64,000 nt of DNA, taken from the NCBI RefSeq assembly GCF_036127095.1, contig NZ_CP108006.1:5633501-5697500 (forward strand), in the 5' to 3' direction. This document shows positions 9,624-18,074 of the stretch, one piece after another (positions within the stretch are counted from its first letter, which is position 1; each line of letters opens with the position of its first letter). This DNA comes from Streptomyces sp. NBC_00335 (GTDB lineage: Bacteria; Actinomycetota; Actinomycetes; Streptomycetales; Streptomycetaceae). The translations under genes were made by a program, and so were the position numbers. The notes under the pieces were generated by a model. It saw only the letters and a program-made list of their open reading frames with translations. It searched no databases and was not told where the DNA came from.

Positions 9624-11111
9624 GTGCGTGCCATCCGCCACCGCCGCCGGTCCATACCGGCGCTCGCCGCCCTCGCGGCCGCCGCCGTCGCCGCACCCGT
9701 CCTGCTCGCCGCCACCCCGGCGGCCGCCCACCCGCGCGAGGGCCGGCTGGCCAAGGAGCTGGTGGAGGAGGTCACCGCCCGCGGCGCCTACCGCCACCTG
9801 GCGAAGTTCCAGCAGATCGCCGACGCCAACGGCGGCAACCGCGCCGCCGGCACGCCCGGCCACGCGGCCTCCGCCGCCTACGTCCACGACACGCTGAAGA
9901 AGGCCGGGTACCAGGTCTCGTACCAGGACTTCGACATCCACGAGGCGCACACGAGGACGGAGAAGACCACCGTCCTCGGCGCGGAGTCCCGTGAGCTGGC
10001 CACCGCCGCCTTCACCTTCACCAAGTCCACCCCGGCCGGCGGCCTGACCGCCGCGCTCGCCCTCGCCCGGGTCGACGAGAGCCCCGGCTGCGACGCCGCC
10101 GACTACCAGGCCGGCGCCTTCACCGGGAAGATCGCCCTGGTCAAGCGAGGCACCTGCACCTTCGTCGAGAAGCAGCGGGCCGCCGCCGCGGCGGGCGCGA
10201 TCGGCGTGATCGTCTACAACCACAGCGGGACCACCCCGGTCCGCGGCAGCTTCTCCTCGCCCGCCGAGGGGATCATCCCGAGCGCCGGCATCACCCTCGC
10301 CGACGGGGAGGCGCTGACCGCGGCCGCCGCCAAGGGGGAGGTGAGCGTGCGGCTGGAGCTCGACCAGGAGCACGTGAAGAAGACCACGCGCAACGTGATC
10401 GCCGAGACCCGCGGCGGCCGCGCGGACCGCGTGGTCACCGTCGGCGCCCACCTGGACTCGGTCCCCGAGGGCCCGGGCATCAACGACAACGGGTCCGGCT
10501 CGGCCGGTCTGCTGGAGGTGGCCCTCAAGCTCGCGGACGAGGGCGCCAACAAGAAGGGCAAGGGCAAGCAGACCGCCAACAAGGTCCGCTTCGCCTGGTG
10601 GTCGGCGGAGGAGCTCGGCCTGCTGGGCTCCGAGCACTACGTCGCGCAGCTGTCGGAGCGGCAGAAGAAGGACATCGCCCTGTACCTGAACTTCGACATG
10701 ATCGCCTCGCCGAACCCGGTGCAGTTCGTCTACGACGGCGACGACTCGGACAAGACGGGCGAGGGCGCGGGCCCGGCCGGCTCCGCGCAGATCGAGGCGC
10801 TGATCAACGGCTTCCTCGACAAGAAGGGCAAGCCGCACGAGGGCAGCGACTTCGACGGCCGCTCCGACTACGGCCCCTTCATCGCGAACGGCATCCCGGC
10901 CGGCGGCACCTTCACCGGCGCCGAGGGCATCAAGACGCCGGAGCAGGCCGCGCGGTACGGCGGCACGGCCGGGGCCCCGTACGACCCGAACTACCACGGG
11001 GCCGGGGACAACCTGAAGAACATCGACCTGAAGGCCTTCGACACCAACCTGGACGTGATCGCCCACGCGGTGGGCACGTACGCGCAGGACCTGGGCTCGC
11101 TGGGGAAGTAG
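9624..11111 (+). CDS. secreted M28-family aminopeptidase with PA domain
   Basis: A 495-residue secreted zinc aminopeptidase. The start is GTG 9624 after GGGGAG, giving an Arg-rich n-region (VRAIRHRRRS), a hydrophobic core and an AAAHP cleavage zone near residue 37; an upstream in-frame GTG would destroy this signal peptide. A PA domain lies at about residues 150-250 (KRGTCTFVEKQRAAAAAGAIGV). The M28 domain follows with zinc and catalytic residues His276-x-Asp278, Asp288 and Glu329-Glu330. It resembles the Streptomyces griseus leucine aminopeptidase group. A 15-bp hairpin terminator separates it from the converging subtilisin gene. Confidence 0.92.
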   Translation: MRAIRHRRRSIPALAALAAAAVAAPVLLAATPAAAHPREGRLAKELVEEVTARGAYRHLAKFQQIADANGGNRAAGTPGHAASAAYVHDTLKKAGYQVSYQDFDIHEAHTRTEKTTVLGAESRELATAAFTFTKSTPAGGLTAALALARVDESPGCDAADYQAGAFTGKIALVKRGTCTFVEKQRAAAAAGAIGVIVYNHSGTTPVRGSFSSPAEGIIPSAGITLADGEALTAAAAKGEVSVRLELDQEHVKKTTRNVIAETRGGRADRVVTVGAHLDSVPEGPGINDNGSGSAGLLEVALKLADEGANKKGKGKQTANKVRFAWWSAEELGLLGSEHYVAQLSERQKKDIALYLNFDMIASPNPVQFVYDGDDSDKTGEGAGPAGSAQIEALINGFLDKKGKPHEGSDFDGRSDYGPFIANGIPAGGTFTGAEGIKTPEQAARYGGTAGAPYDPNYHGAGDNLKNIDLKAFDTNLDVIAHAVGTYAQDLGSLGK

Positions 11112-11157
11112 CCCGCACCCGAGGGGGAAGCCGGAGGGGGAACCGGCGGGGAAACAG

Positions 11158-11191
11158 GCGGGGGCGGTGCTCTGACGAGCACCGCCCCCGC
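11158..11191. terminator. perfect bidirectional hairpin terminator
   Basis: 15-bp perfect stem (GCGGGGGCGGTGCTC and complement) with loop TGAC, centred between the convergent M28 and S8 peptidase genes. Confidence 0.8.
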
Positions 11192-11212
11192 TGTGTTCAG
11201 GCTCCTACCGGG

Positions 11213-14200
11213 TTACGGCAGGACCTTCTCGATCTGCACGCTGCCGGTGCCGGCGGCGGTGCCGCGGGCGTTGAGCAGCTTGACTTCGCCGAAGAACTGG
11301 CGGCCTTCCGGAGCGGCGCTGTTGACCAGCACGTTCGCGGAGACGGTTGCCGAGGCACCGTTGGCGAGGTTGACCGCGGCGGCCTCGTCGACCTGGACGG
11401 TGCCCAGGGCGGCCGAGTAGTAGACGTCGCGGTAGTCGTACGTGGTGGAGCCGGACGGGATCGCGTAGCCGAACACCTCGATGGTGTAGGTGCCCGCGGC
11501 CGGGTTGACGAGGCTCACGGCCTCCTCGGAGTCGCCGTCGGCGGAGGTGCCGACCTTGACGCCGTCCTTGTACACGTCCAGGTCGAGGTCGGCGGCGGCG
11601 TCGGAGACGTTGCCGATCGCGATGTCGAGGCGGGAGACGCCCTCGCCGATCGTGACCTCGGTGGTGTGGGTCTCACCGGCGGCGATGGTCGGCTTGGCGA
11701 CCTTCGCGGAGCCGAGCGAACCACCCTGGAGCTTGCCGCCCGTGATGGCGGCCCCGTCGTTCTTCACCGTCCACTGGACCGGCGCCGGGGTGCCCAGCTT
11801 GACCTCGGGCAGGACCTTGACCGCGGGGTCGAAGGCCGCGCCGAGCACGGAGACGTCCAGCTTGTACGGGTTGTCGAGCAGCGGCGACGTACGACGCGAC
11901 TCGACCTCGATCTCCCAGACGCCCGGCTGCGGGTTCGGGTACGAACGCAGGTCGGGGCGGCACTGGTTGGCCGGGTTGTCGTAGTTCGGGTAGCACTGGG
12001 TCGTCGCGCTGTCCTCGACGCCCACGCCGTACGGGTGGATCGAGATGAAGCGCGTCTGGCTGCCCGCGTTCAGACCGCCGAGGGCGACCTCGAGGGTCTT
12101 CGCGCCCGCCGGGACGGTCACGAAGTACGACTTGTGGCTGTTGCGCTGCACGGAGGAGGTGTCCGAGTAGCTGAACGAGGGCTTCGCCAGCGGGGTCGAG
12201 ACGACGACCGTGGAGAGGATCTGCTTGTCGATGCCCTCGGTGAAGGGGTCGTCGAGCTGCAGGATGCCGCTGTGGACGCCGGCCGTCGTGGCCTTGGCCT
12301 CGACCTTGATGGTGACCGGCTTGTTCAGGGGCAGGGTGACGTAGTCGTAGCCGCCGATGACCTTGAACGTGCCGTCGTTGTTGCGCCAGCTCAGCTCGTG
12401 CGGGGTGCCGTACTTGACGCCCGTGGTGCGGGTGACGACGACGTCGTAGACCTTCTTCTGGCCGACCTTCAGGCCGCCCTCACGGTCGTAGACGCCGGTG
12501 CCGAAGCCCGGGGTCTTCAGGAACTGGTCGATCGCGGTGTCGACCGGCGCCTTGACGGTGAACTCGTTGGCCTTCGCGCCGCGCTGGATGGACTCCCACG
12601 CGCCGGGGATGTTGATCAGGCCCGCGCCCTGGGCGTGCGCCGGAACGTCCGCGATCTTCTTCGCGCTGCTGGTGAGCGCGATGCGCAGGTTCGCCGGGGT
12701 GAGGGCGATCTTGTGCTGCTTGGCGGCCGAGATCAGCAGGGCGCTGGCGCCCGCCGCCTGCGGCGAGGACATCGAGGTGCCCTGGAGCATGCCGTAACCG
12801 GCCGGCAGGGTGTAGCCGGCCTCCTTCACCGGTGCACCGGGCAGCCAGGTCTGGATGGTGTTGATCGACGCGCCGGGGGCGGTGATCGTCGGCGTGAAGC
12901 CGCCGTCCTCACGCGGACCGCGCGAGGAGAAGGGGAACATGTTGTACTTCTTGGCCACGCCGGAGCCGTAGTTGGCCGCCCAGGTCTCCTTGGAGACCGC
13001 CGCACCCACGGAGATGACCTTGTCCGCGAGACCGGGGTCGCCGATGGTGTTGATGCCGGGGCCCTCGTTGCCCGCCGAGATGACGAGCTGGACACCGTAG
13101 GTGTCGATGAGGTTCTTGTAGAGCTCGGAGCGCGCGTTGTTGCCGTCGTTCAGGGCCGGCAGGCCGCCGATCGACATGTTGACGATGTCCACGCCGCGGT
13201 TGACGACGAGGTCGATCATGCCCTCGGTCAGCGCGATGTTGGTGCAGCCGCCGGACCAGGAGCAGGCGCGCGAGGAGACGAGCTTGGCGCCGGGCGCCTC
13301 GCCGTTCATCGCGCCGCCGAACAGGCCGTTGGCGGCGGTGATGCCCGCGACGTGCGTGCCGTGCTCGGACTCGATGATGCCGACGTTGACGAAGTCGGCC
13401 TTCTTGCCGACCCAGTCACCGCCCAGCGGGTCCATCGGGACGTCCTTGCGGATCTCGATCACGAACGGGATGCGCTCGGCGACCTCGGTCGCCGGGTTGT
13501 CCGTGCCGAAGTAGCCGATCTGGTAGCCGTCCTTGTACGGCTTCATCGGCTCGTTGTTCGTGAAGTCGTTGTCCTGGTCGGTGTCGACGCGGACGGTCCC
13601 GGCGACCGGGTCGTAGAGCAGGCCGAACCGGTCGGTGGTGTCCCCGTCCCGGTTGACGTCGCCCTTCATGTCACCGTTGGCGGTGATCGACTCGGTGAAA
13701 CGGCTCCACTGGAAGGAGCCCTCCGGAGCCTTCCAGCTGCCGCCGCCCGCGGTGAAGGTGCCACCGGCGACCGGGGTGATCTGCGCCCGCCAGGTGGCGT
13801 CGCTGTCGGTGATCGGGTCGGTCGCGGTGACCCAGTCGACGATCTTGCGCTCGCCGGTGGTGGTCTTCTGGAGCGCCGGGTGGCCGAGGTCGACGCCCGA
13901 GTCCATGATGCCGATGGTCACACCGCGGCCGTCGGCCTTCGGGTTGCTCTTGAGGAAGTCCAGCGCACCGGTCTCGAAGGACGGGTTGTACGGGTTCTTC
14001 GCCGGGGTGTTCTTGCCCGGCCCGGGGTAGGTCTCGGCGGCGGTCCGCTTCACCGTCCCCGTCTCGCGGTCCGCGTCCGGACGGGGGTCCGGGAGCTGGA
14101 TCTCGTGCCGCAGGTCGATGCCGTGCACGGAGGACAGCTTGGCGGCCGCCTTCAGCGCGGCCTCCGCCTTGTCGGTCGGCAGCGTGGCGCGCACGTAGCC

Positions 14201-14545
14201 GAGCTTGTCGTACGTCTGGCCCACCGAGGCGCCCTGGACGTCGTCGAGCTGCTTGGCCACCTGCTGGGTCTCGCCGGGGGCCGTCGCGACCATGACCGTG
14301 ACGGTCTTCTCGCCCTTGGTCTTGGCTTCCTGGAGCAGTTCGGCGTCGGCCGAGCCGAGCTTCTGGTCGGCCGACTTCACCGCGGGGCTGGGCGCGGGGG
14401 TATTCGTGCCGGTCGCCGCGAAGACGGGCATGGCACCGGTGGCCGCGAGGGCGGCCACCAGGCCGGCCGCGGCCGCGACGCGCGCGGCGCGTCGGGTCGC
14501 GGGTATGGCGCCGTCTTTGGAACGAGCGGGGGAGTCGAGGGTCAT
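11213..14545 (-). CDS. secreted S8 (subtilisin-like) serine peptidase
   Basis: A 1110-residue exported protease. The start is taken as ATG 14545, which has AGGG six bases upstream; another ATG two codons earlier overlaps that site. A signal peptide with several Arg and an AFA-type cleavage region occupies about residues 1-45, followed by an inhibitor-like propeptide (to about 150). The catalytic triad lies in IMDSGVDLGHP, EHGTHVAG and GTSMSSPQAAG; there is a large insertion between the Asp and His motifs. The long C-terminal region (about 650-1110) contains beta-rich pre-peptidase-type domains (for example YTIEVFGYAIPSGSTTYDY). Part of the exoprotein-degrading set with the neighbouring M28 enzyme. 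Confidence 0.93.
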   Translation of the reverse strand: MTLDSPARSKDGAIPATRRAARVAAAAGLVAALAATGAMPVFAATGTNTPAPSPAVKSADQKLGSADAELLQEAKTKGEKTVTVMVATAPGETQQVAKQLDDVQGASVGQTYDKLGYVRATLPTDKAEAALKAAAKLSSVHGIDLRHEIQLPDPRPDADRETGTVKRTAAETYPGPGKNTPAKNPYNPSFETGALDFLKSNPKADGRGVTIGIMDSGVDLGHPALQKTTTGERKIVDWVTATDPITDSDATWRAQITPVAGGTFTAGGGSWKAPEGSFQWSRFTESITANGDMKGDVNRDGDTTDRFGLLYDPVAGTVRVDTDQDNDFTNNEPMKPYKDGYQIGYFGTDNPATEVAERIPFVIEIRKDVPMDPLGGDWVGKKADFVNVGIIESEHGTHVAGITAANGLFGGAMNGEAPGAKLVSSRACSWSGGCTNIALTEGMIDLVVNRGVDIVNMSIGGLPALNDGNNARSELYKNLIDTYGVQLVISAGNEGPGINTIGDPGLADKVISVGAAVSKETWAANYGSGVAKKYNMFPFSSRGPREDGGFTPTITAPGASINTIQTWLPGAPVKEAGYTLPAGYGMLQGTSMSSPQAAGASALLISAAKQHKIALTPANLRIALTSSAKKIADVPAHAQGAGLINIPGAWESIQRGAKANEFTVKAPVDTAIDQFLKTPGFGTGVYDREGGLKVGQKKVYDVVVTRTTGVKYGTPHELSWRNNDGTFKVIGGYDYVTLPLNKPVTIKVEAKATTAGVHSGILQLDDPFTEGIDKQILSTVVVSTPLAKPSFSYSDTSSVQRNSHKSYFVTVPAGAKTLEVALGGLNAGSQTRFISIHPYGVGVEDSATTQCYPNYDNPANQCRPDLRSYPNPQPGVWEIEVESRRTSPLLDNPYKLDVSVLGAAFDPAVKVLPEVKLGTPAPVQWTVKNDGAAITGGKLQGGSLGSAKVAKPTIAAGETHTTEVTIGEGVSRLDIAIGNVSDAAADLDLDVYKDGVKVGTSADGDSEEAVSLVNPAAGTYTIEVFGYAIPSGSTTYDYRDVYYSAALGTVQVDEAAAVNLANGASATVSANVLVNSAAPEGRQFFGEVKLLNARGTAAGTGSVQIEKVLP

Positions 14546-14614
14546 CAGCATCCCTGGCTAAGTGAAAGGTACGGTCCGGATTTCGGTGCCGGATGACCGG
14601 TCAGCCTCGCCTAA

Positions 14615-14642
14615 GTGACAGCTCTTTGGGGAGAGTTGTCAC
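14615..14642. promoter_or_regulatory. inverted repeat upstream of the S8 peptidase
   Basis: 11-bp arms GTGACAGCTCT / AGAGTTGTCAC with one mismatch and a 6-base centre, about 70 bases upstream of the peptidase start. A related CTAAGTGA motif occurs twice (about 14557 and 14611). Position suggests an operator or promoter-proximal hairpin; the binding protein is unknown. The rest of 14546-14818 shows no gene. Confidence 0.4.
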
Positions 14643-14818
14643 GGACCGATACCTGCCATGGCGGACTCCCGCCATCTCGGGGCATACGCCAGAAGGCCCG
14701 TACCGGAGCGAACCGGTGCGAACCTTCGGGGTGGAACATGGATTTGTAGACTTCCCGACCGTGCGTCAGGGGTGATGCCGGTCCCCGTCTCAGATCAGGT
14801 GTGACAACTTCCCGGCAT

Positions 14819-15379
14819 TCAGCGCTCGCGCGTGCGCGCGTAGTGGCGGGATGCTTTCGCCCGGTTTCCGCAGGCCGACATCGAGCACCAGCGCCGGGTG
14901 CCGTTGCGCGAGGTGTCGTGGAAGCGCAGCACGCAGGTCTCGGAGGCGCACTTGCGGATCCGCCCGGGGTCGGAGCCCAGCAGCTCCAGGTAGTCGCGGG
15001 CGGCCGTCCAGGCCGGACCCCAGGTCGGATCGTCGAACTCGGTCCGCTCGCCCGGCCCTTCGGCGGTCAGGGTCGCCCGGATCCGCCCGTGCTCCAGGAC
15101 GGCGTCGACCAGGGTGCGGGCGCTCTCGTCCGCCGGGTCCGCGACCGCGCGGGCCAGTGCCTCGCGGGCGGTGAGCAGGTGGACCAGGGTCGCGGCGTCG
15201 GCGCGGAAGCGGCCGGCCAGCCCCGTGCTCTCCAGCCAGAGGGCGAGCCCTTCGACGCGGGTGAGCCCGAAGGCCCCTGCGAAGAGGTCGACGCCTTCGC
15301 CGTCCTGGACCCATCGGGTGTTGACCAGGTCCAGGGCCACCGGTTCCCCGGTCAGGGGTCGTGGGTCCGCCGTCGTCAT
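14819..15379 (-). CDS. CGNR zinc-finger transcriptional regulator
   Basis: A 186-residue protein of the ABATE/CGNR group. The N-terminal half holds the ABATE-type stress-response domain (LDLVNTRW, then a helical segment to about residue 130). The C-terminal zinc finger (about 140-180) has the pattern RKCASETCVLRFHDTSRNGTRRWCSMSACGNRAKASRHYARTR split over two short motifs, including the family-naming CGNR. These proteins are usually regulators next to the enzyme genes they control. It is divergent from the VOC/FMN pair at 15500-16863, its probable target. Confidence 0.85.
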   Translation of the reverse strand: MTTADPRPLTGEPVALDLVNTRWVQDGEGVDLFAGAFGLTRVEGLALWLESTGLAGRFRADAATLVHLLTAREALARAVADPADESARTLVDAVLEHGRIRATLTAEGPGERTEFDDPTWGPAWTAARDYLELLGSDPGRIRKCASETCVLRFHDTSRNGTRRWCSMSACGNRAKASRHYARTRER

Positions 15380-15499
15380 GTCCGCCTCCTCGTGGCACTA
15401 ACCCCTCAAGAGTACGTGAGCGGTTGACTCCCCTGGTTCTAACCATTAATCTCGATTTAGAAGGTTAGGAATTTGGGTAGTTCTGGGGAAGGAACCGTT

Positions 15500-15958
15500 G
15501 TGACGACCGTCATCAGCAAGCTGCGCACCGGCCACGTGGGCCTGAACGTCACGGATCTCGCCCGGTCGCTGGTCTTCTACCGCGACGGCCTCGGCTTCGA
15601 GCTGCTCGGCGAGGGCAAGGAAGAGGACCGGCGCTTCGCCTTCCTCGGCCAGGACGGCGAGCTCGTGCTGACCTTGTGGCAGCAGGCCGAGGGGGCCTAC
15701 GCGCCCGGCGCGGCCGGACTGCACCACCTCGCGCTCTCCGCGGACGCCGTCGAGGAGGTCAGGGAGTACGAGGAGCGGCTGCGCGGCCTGGGCGTCGATT
15801 TCGCCTACGAAGGGGTCGTCCCCCACGGCGAGGGGGCCGCCTCCGGCGGCATCTTCTTCCACGACCTCGACGGGACCCGTCTGGAGATCTCCGTGCCGAG
15901 CGGCGCCGAAGGCGCCGAGGCTCCCACCACAGGGGCCCCGACCTGCGGGTTCTTCTAA
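15500..15958 (+). CDS. VOC/glyoxalase-family protein
   Basis: A 152-residue metalloenzyme-fold protein. The start is GTG 15500, eight bases after AAGGA; it gives TVISKLRTGHVGLNVTDLARSLVFYRDGLGF, the standard VOC opening with a metal His. The paired half contains GLHHLALSA and GIFFHDLDGTRLEISVP with the terminal metal Glu. Members include glyoxalase I, dioxygenases and resistance proteins, so the substrate is open. Its stop overlaps the next ATG (TAATG), so the two are translationally coupled, and both diverge from a CGNR regulator. Confidence 0.85.
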   Translation: MTTVISKLRTGHVGLNVTDLARSLVFYRDGLGFELLGEGKEEDRRFAFLGQDGELVLTLWQQAEGAYAPGAAGLHHLALSADAVEEVREYEERLRGLGVDFAYEGVVPHGEGAASGGIFFHDLDGTRLEISVPSGAEGAEAPTTGAPTCGFF

Positions 15959-16863
15959 TGTCCGGGTATCACTGGGGCTCGCTGGCCGTCCAGGAGCGGG
16001 TCGGCGTCCGGGAGCACGCCGTGCACGTCGGCCAGTCCATCACCCCGCACATCAAGGACGTCGCGGCGGCCTTCCTGGGGCTGCAGCCGCACCTCGTCGT
16101 CGGCGCGGCCGATCCCGGAGGCCTGCTCTGGGCCTCACTGCTGACCGGCGCCCCCGGCTTCGTACGGGCCACCGGGCCGGACCGGATCACGGTCAGGGGA
16201 GGGATCCCCGAGGGCGATCCGCTGGCCGAGGCGCTCGCCACCGCCGGCACCCGGGTCGGGACCATCTCCCTCGACCCGCGCACCCGGCGCCGGATGCGGC
16301 TGGGCGGAACCCTGGAGGTGACCGCCGGCGGGTTCGCGCTGGCGGCCGAGCGGGTCTTCGCCAACTGTCCCAAGTACCTCCAGAAGCGGCAGCCTGTCCA
16401 GCTCGTCGCCGAAGGAGCCGGTGTCGTGCGGCGCGGGGACGCGCTCACCCCCGACCAGGAACGGGCCGTCCGCGCCGCCGACACCTTCTTCGTCGCCACC
16501 TCCGCGGGGGCGGACGGGGCCGACGCGAGCCACCGGGGCGGAATGCCGGGCTTCGTCGAGGTGCTGTCCCCGACGGAACTGGCCTGGCCGGACTACGCGG
16601 GCAACGCGATGTTCCTGACCCTGGGGAACCTGCTCGCGGACCCGCGGGCCGGGCTGCTGTTCCCGGACTGGGAGAGCGGGGCGCTGCTCCAGCTCAGCGG
16701 GCGGGCGGAGCCCGAGTTCGGGGCGGGCGGGGAGCGGCGGGTCCGCTTCCGGATCGAGTCGGTGGTTCAGAGCCTGCACCCGGGGCGGCTGCTGTGGAGC
16801 GCCCCGGAGTACTCGCCGGCCAATCCGGCGCTGCCCGCGCCGCCTTGGCAGCCTGCGGGGTAG
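15958..16863 (+). CDS. pyridoxamine 5'-phosphate oxidase-fold flavoprotein
   Basis: A 301-residue protein coupled by a one-base overlap to the VOC gene. It carries a split-barrel FMN-binding fold: an N-terminal region with SITPHIKDVAAAFLGLQPHLVVG, and a second region with DTFFVATSAG, HRGGMPGFVEVL, TLGNLLADPRAGLLFPDWESG and LQLSGRAE typical of FMN-dependent oxidoreductases. Likely a cytosolic reductase/oxidase acting with its VOC partner, perhaps in detoxification; this pairing is an inference from overlap and shared divergence from the CGNR regulator. Confidence 0.8.
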   Translation: MSGYHWGSLAVQERVGVREHAVHVGQSITPHIKDVAAAFLGLQPHLVVGAADPGGLLWASLLTGAPGFVRATGPDRITVRGGIPEGDPLAEALATAGTRVGTISLDPRTRRRMRLGGTLEVTAGGFALAAERVFANCPKYLQKRQPVQLVAEGAGVVRRGDALTPDQERAVRAADTFFVATSAGADGADASHRGGMPGFVEVLSPTELAWPDYAGNAMFLTLGNLLADPRAGLLFPDWESGALLQLSGRAEPEFGAGGERRVRFRIESVVQSLHPGRLLWSAPEYSPANPALPAPPWQPAG

Positions 16864-16868
16864 GGCCC

Positions 16869-17828
16869 TCACCTGGGCAGGACGACGAGGTAGGCGGCGG
16901 GCTCGCGGTCGTCGGACGCCGTCAGGGCGGTCCGTACGACCGCCGCCTGCTGCTCGGGCCAGTCGCGGAGCTTGCGCGGGGTGATGTGTAGGACGGTGAT
17001 TCCGCACCGCTCCAGGGTCTCCCGCTTGCGGACGGACTCCGACCACGCCTCGTCCTCGCCCTGGCGCGGGGCCCGGGTGTCGATCTCCACGGCCACCGCC
17101 TGCTCCGGCCAGTACGCGTCGACCCCGCCCAGGTGCGGGCCGCCGGGCAGCCGCAGGTCCACGTTCCAGACGGGCTCGGGGAGCTCGTAGCCCCGTACGA
17201 GCTGGTACAGCCGGTCCTCGGCGATGGCCCGGCCCTCGGCGAGCAGCGACTCGACGGCGTCCACCACGTGCGGGCGGTTCAGCAGCCGGGCCACCGTCAG
17301 CTCCCGCACCACGGCGGCCGGTTCGCAGTGCCCGCCGCGGACGGCTTCGCTGAGCAGGCGGCGGACCGTACCGGCGTCGGAGAGGTGGGCGACGGCGTCG
17401 GCGACGGCGCGGGCCACGGGGGCGACGGGCAGGCCCGTGACCTCCACCGGCCGGGGCGGGGTGTGCGTCCGGACGATGCGGACCTGTCCGGCGGAGCGCA
17501 GCCGACGGGTGTTCGGGACGAGCACGTCGATCTGGGGGAGGCCGAGCAGGGCGGGGGCGGAGGAGAACCGGTACAGCGCGAGGGCGGCCAGCCCGGTGAT
17601 CATGACCTCGTCCCCGCGGCGTCCGGCGTAGAGGAGCGCCGCGTGCAGCCGCTCCTCGCTCGTCGCGGTACCGGCGTGGAGCAGGAACACCCCCGGCAGG
17701 ATCTGCTGCCAGGACCGCTCGGCGGCGTCGGAGGCGGAGACCCCGTGCTCGCGGAGCTGGGCCAGCGACAGCACGCGGGGGCGGTTGTCGGTGAGGTGGG
17801 CGAGGGGGAGGGGTGCGTTGTGGTTCAT
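16869..17828 (-). CDS. conserved actinobacterial protein with DUF559/AbiEi-like parts
   Basis: A 319-residue soluble protein. The first half (about 15-130) looks like a helix-turn-helix plus AbiEi-like region (LSLAQLREHGVSASDA, LLHAALLYAGRRGDEVMITGLAALALY). The last 100 residues resemble a Vsr/DUF559 endonuclease fold (WNVDLRLPGG, GVDAYWPEQAVAVEIDT, KRETLERCGITVLHITPRKLRDWP). The acidic residues expected for a PD-(D/E)XK site are plausible (Asp in GVDAY, Glu in AVEID). Such proteins are common singletons in Streptomyces; a nuclease role is inference only. It converges with the FMN gene, with five bases between the stop codons. Confidence 0.6.
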   Translation of the reverse strand: MNHNAPLPLAHLTDNRPRVLSLAQLREHGVSASDAAERSWQQILPGVFLLHAGTATSEERLHAALLYAGRRGDEVMITGLAALALYRFSSAPALLGLPQIDVLVPNTRRLRSAGQVRIVRTHTPPRPVEVTGLPVAPVARAVADAVAHLSDAGTVRRLLSEAVRGGHCEPAAVVRELTVARLLNRPHVVDAVESLLAEGRAIAEDRLYQLVRGYELPEPVWNVDLRLPGGPHLGGVDAYWPEQAVAVEIDTRAPRQGEDEAWSESVRKRETLERCGITVLHITPRKLRDWPEQQAAVVRTALTASDDREPAAYLVVLPR

Positions 17829-17966
17829 GACGCTGAGATTCCCTCAGGCCATGGCCTCGCTAACCCCTGTTACACATCCGTCGGCAAATCGGGACAAGAC
17901 GGGGCTAAAGTACGGACGTTCGACTGCCGATGGGCTGCGCGGCGCACCCCCGATTTCCTGGGACGC

Positions 17967-18074
17967 AAACGCCGGCGGGCTGGAAAATCCAGCCCCGCCG
18001 GCGTTTGAGGCGCGGGGTCTGGGGCGGAGCCCCAGGGAACGGTGGAAGGGCGGGTAGGGGACAGCCCCGCAGGG
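17967..18074. repeat. dispersed GC-rich intergenic repeat, copy B
   Basis: Copy in the opposite orientation to copy A's first block. It begins with an imperfect hairpin (arms about AAACGCCGGCGGGCTGG, 17967-17983 and 17989-18006), continues GAGGCGCGGGGTCTGGGG and GGAGCCCCAGGGAACGG, then TGGAAGGGCGGGTAGGGG and CCCCGCAGGGC. It lies directly downstream of the second aminopeptidase N gene, as copy A does for the first. Confidence 0.7.

Noticed and set aside
10598..14596. Very long plus-strand open frame opposite the S8 peptidase
   Set aside because: Arg/Asp/Val-rich translation without motifs; a shadow of the peptidase gene caused by high GC.
14593..14775. Possible 60-residue gene upstream of the S8 peptidase
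   Set aside because: No ribosome-binding site, weak codon bias, and it runs through an inverted repeat.
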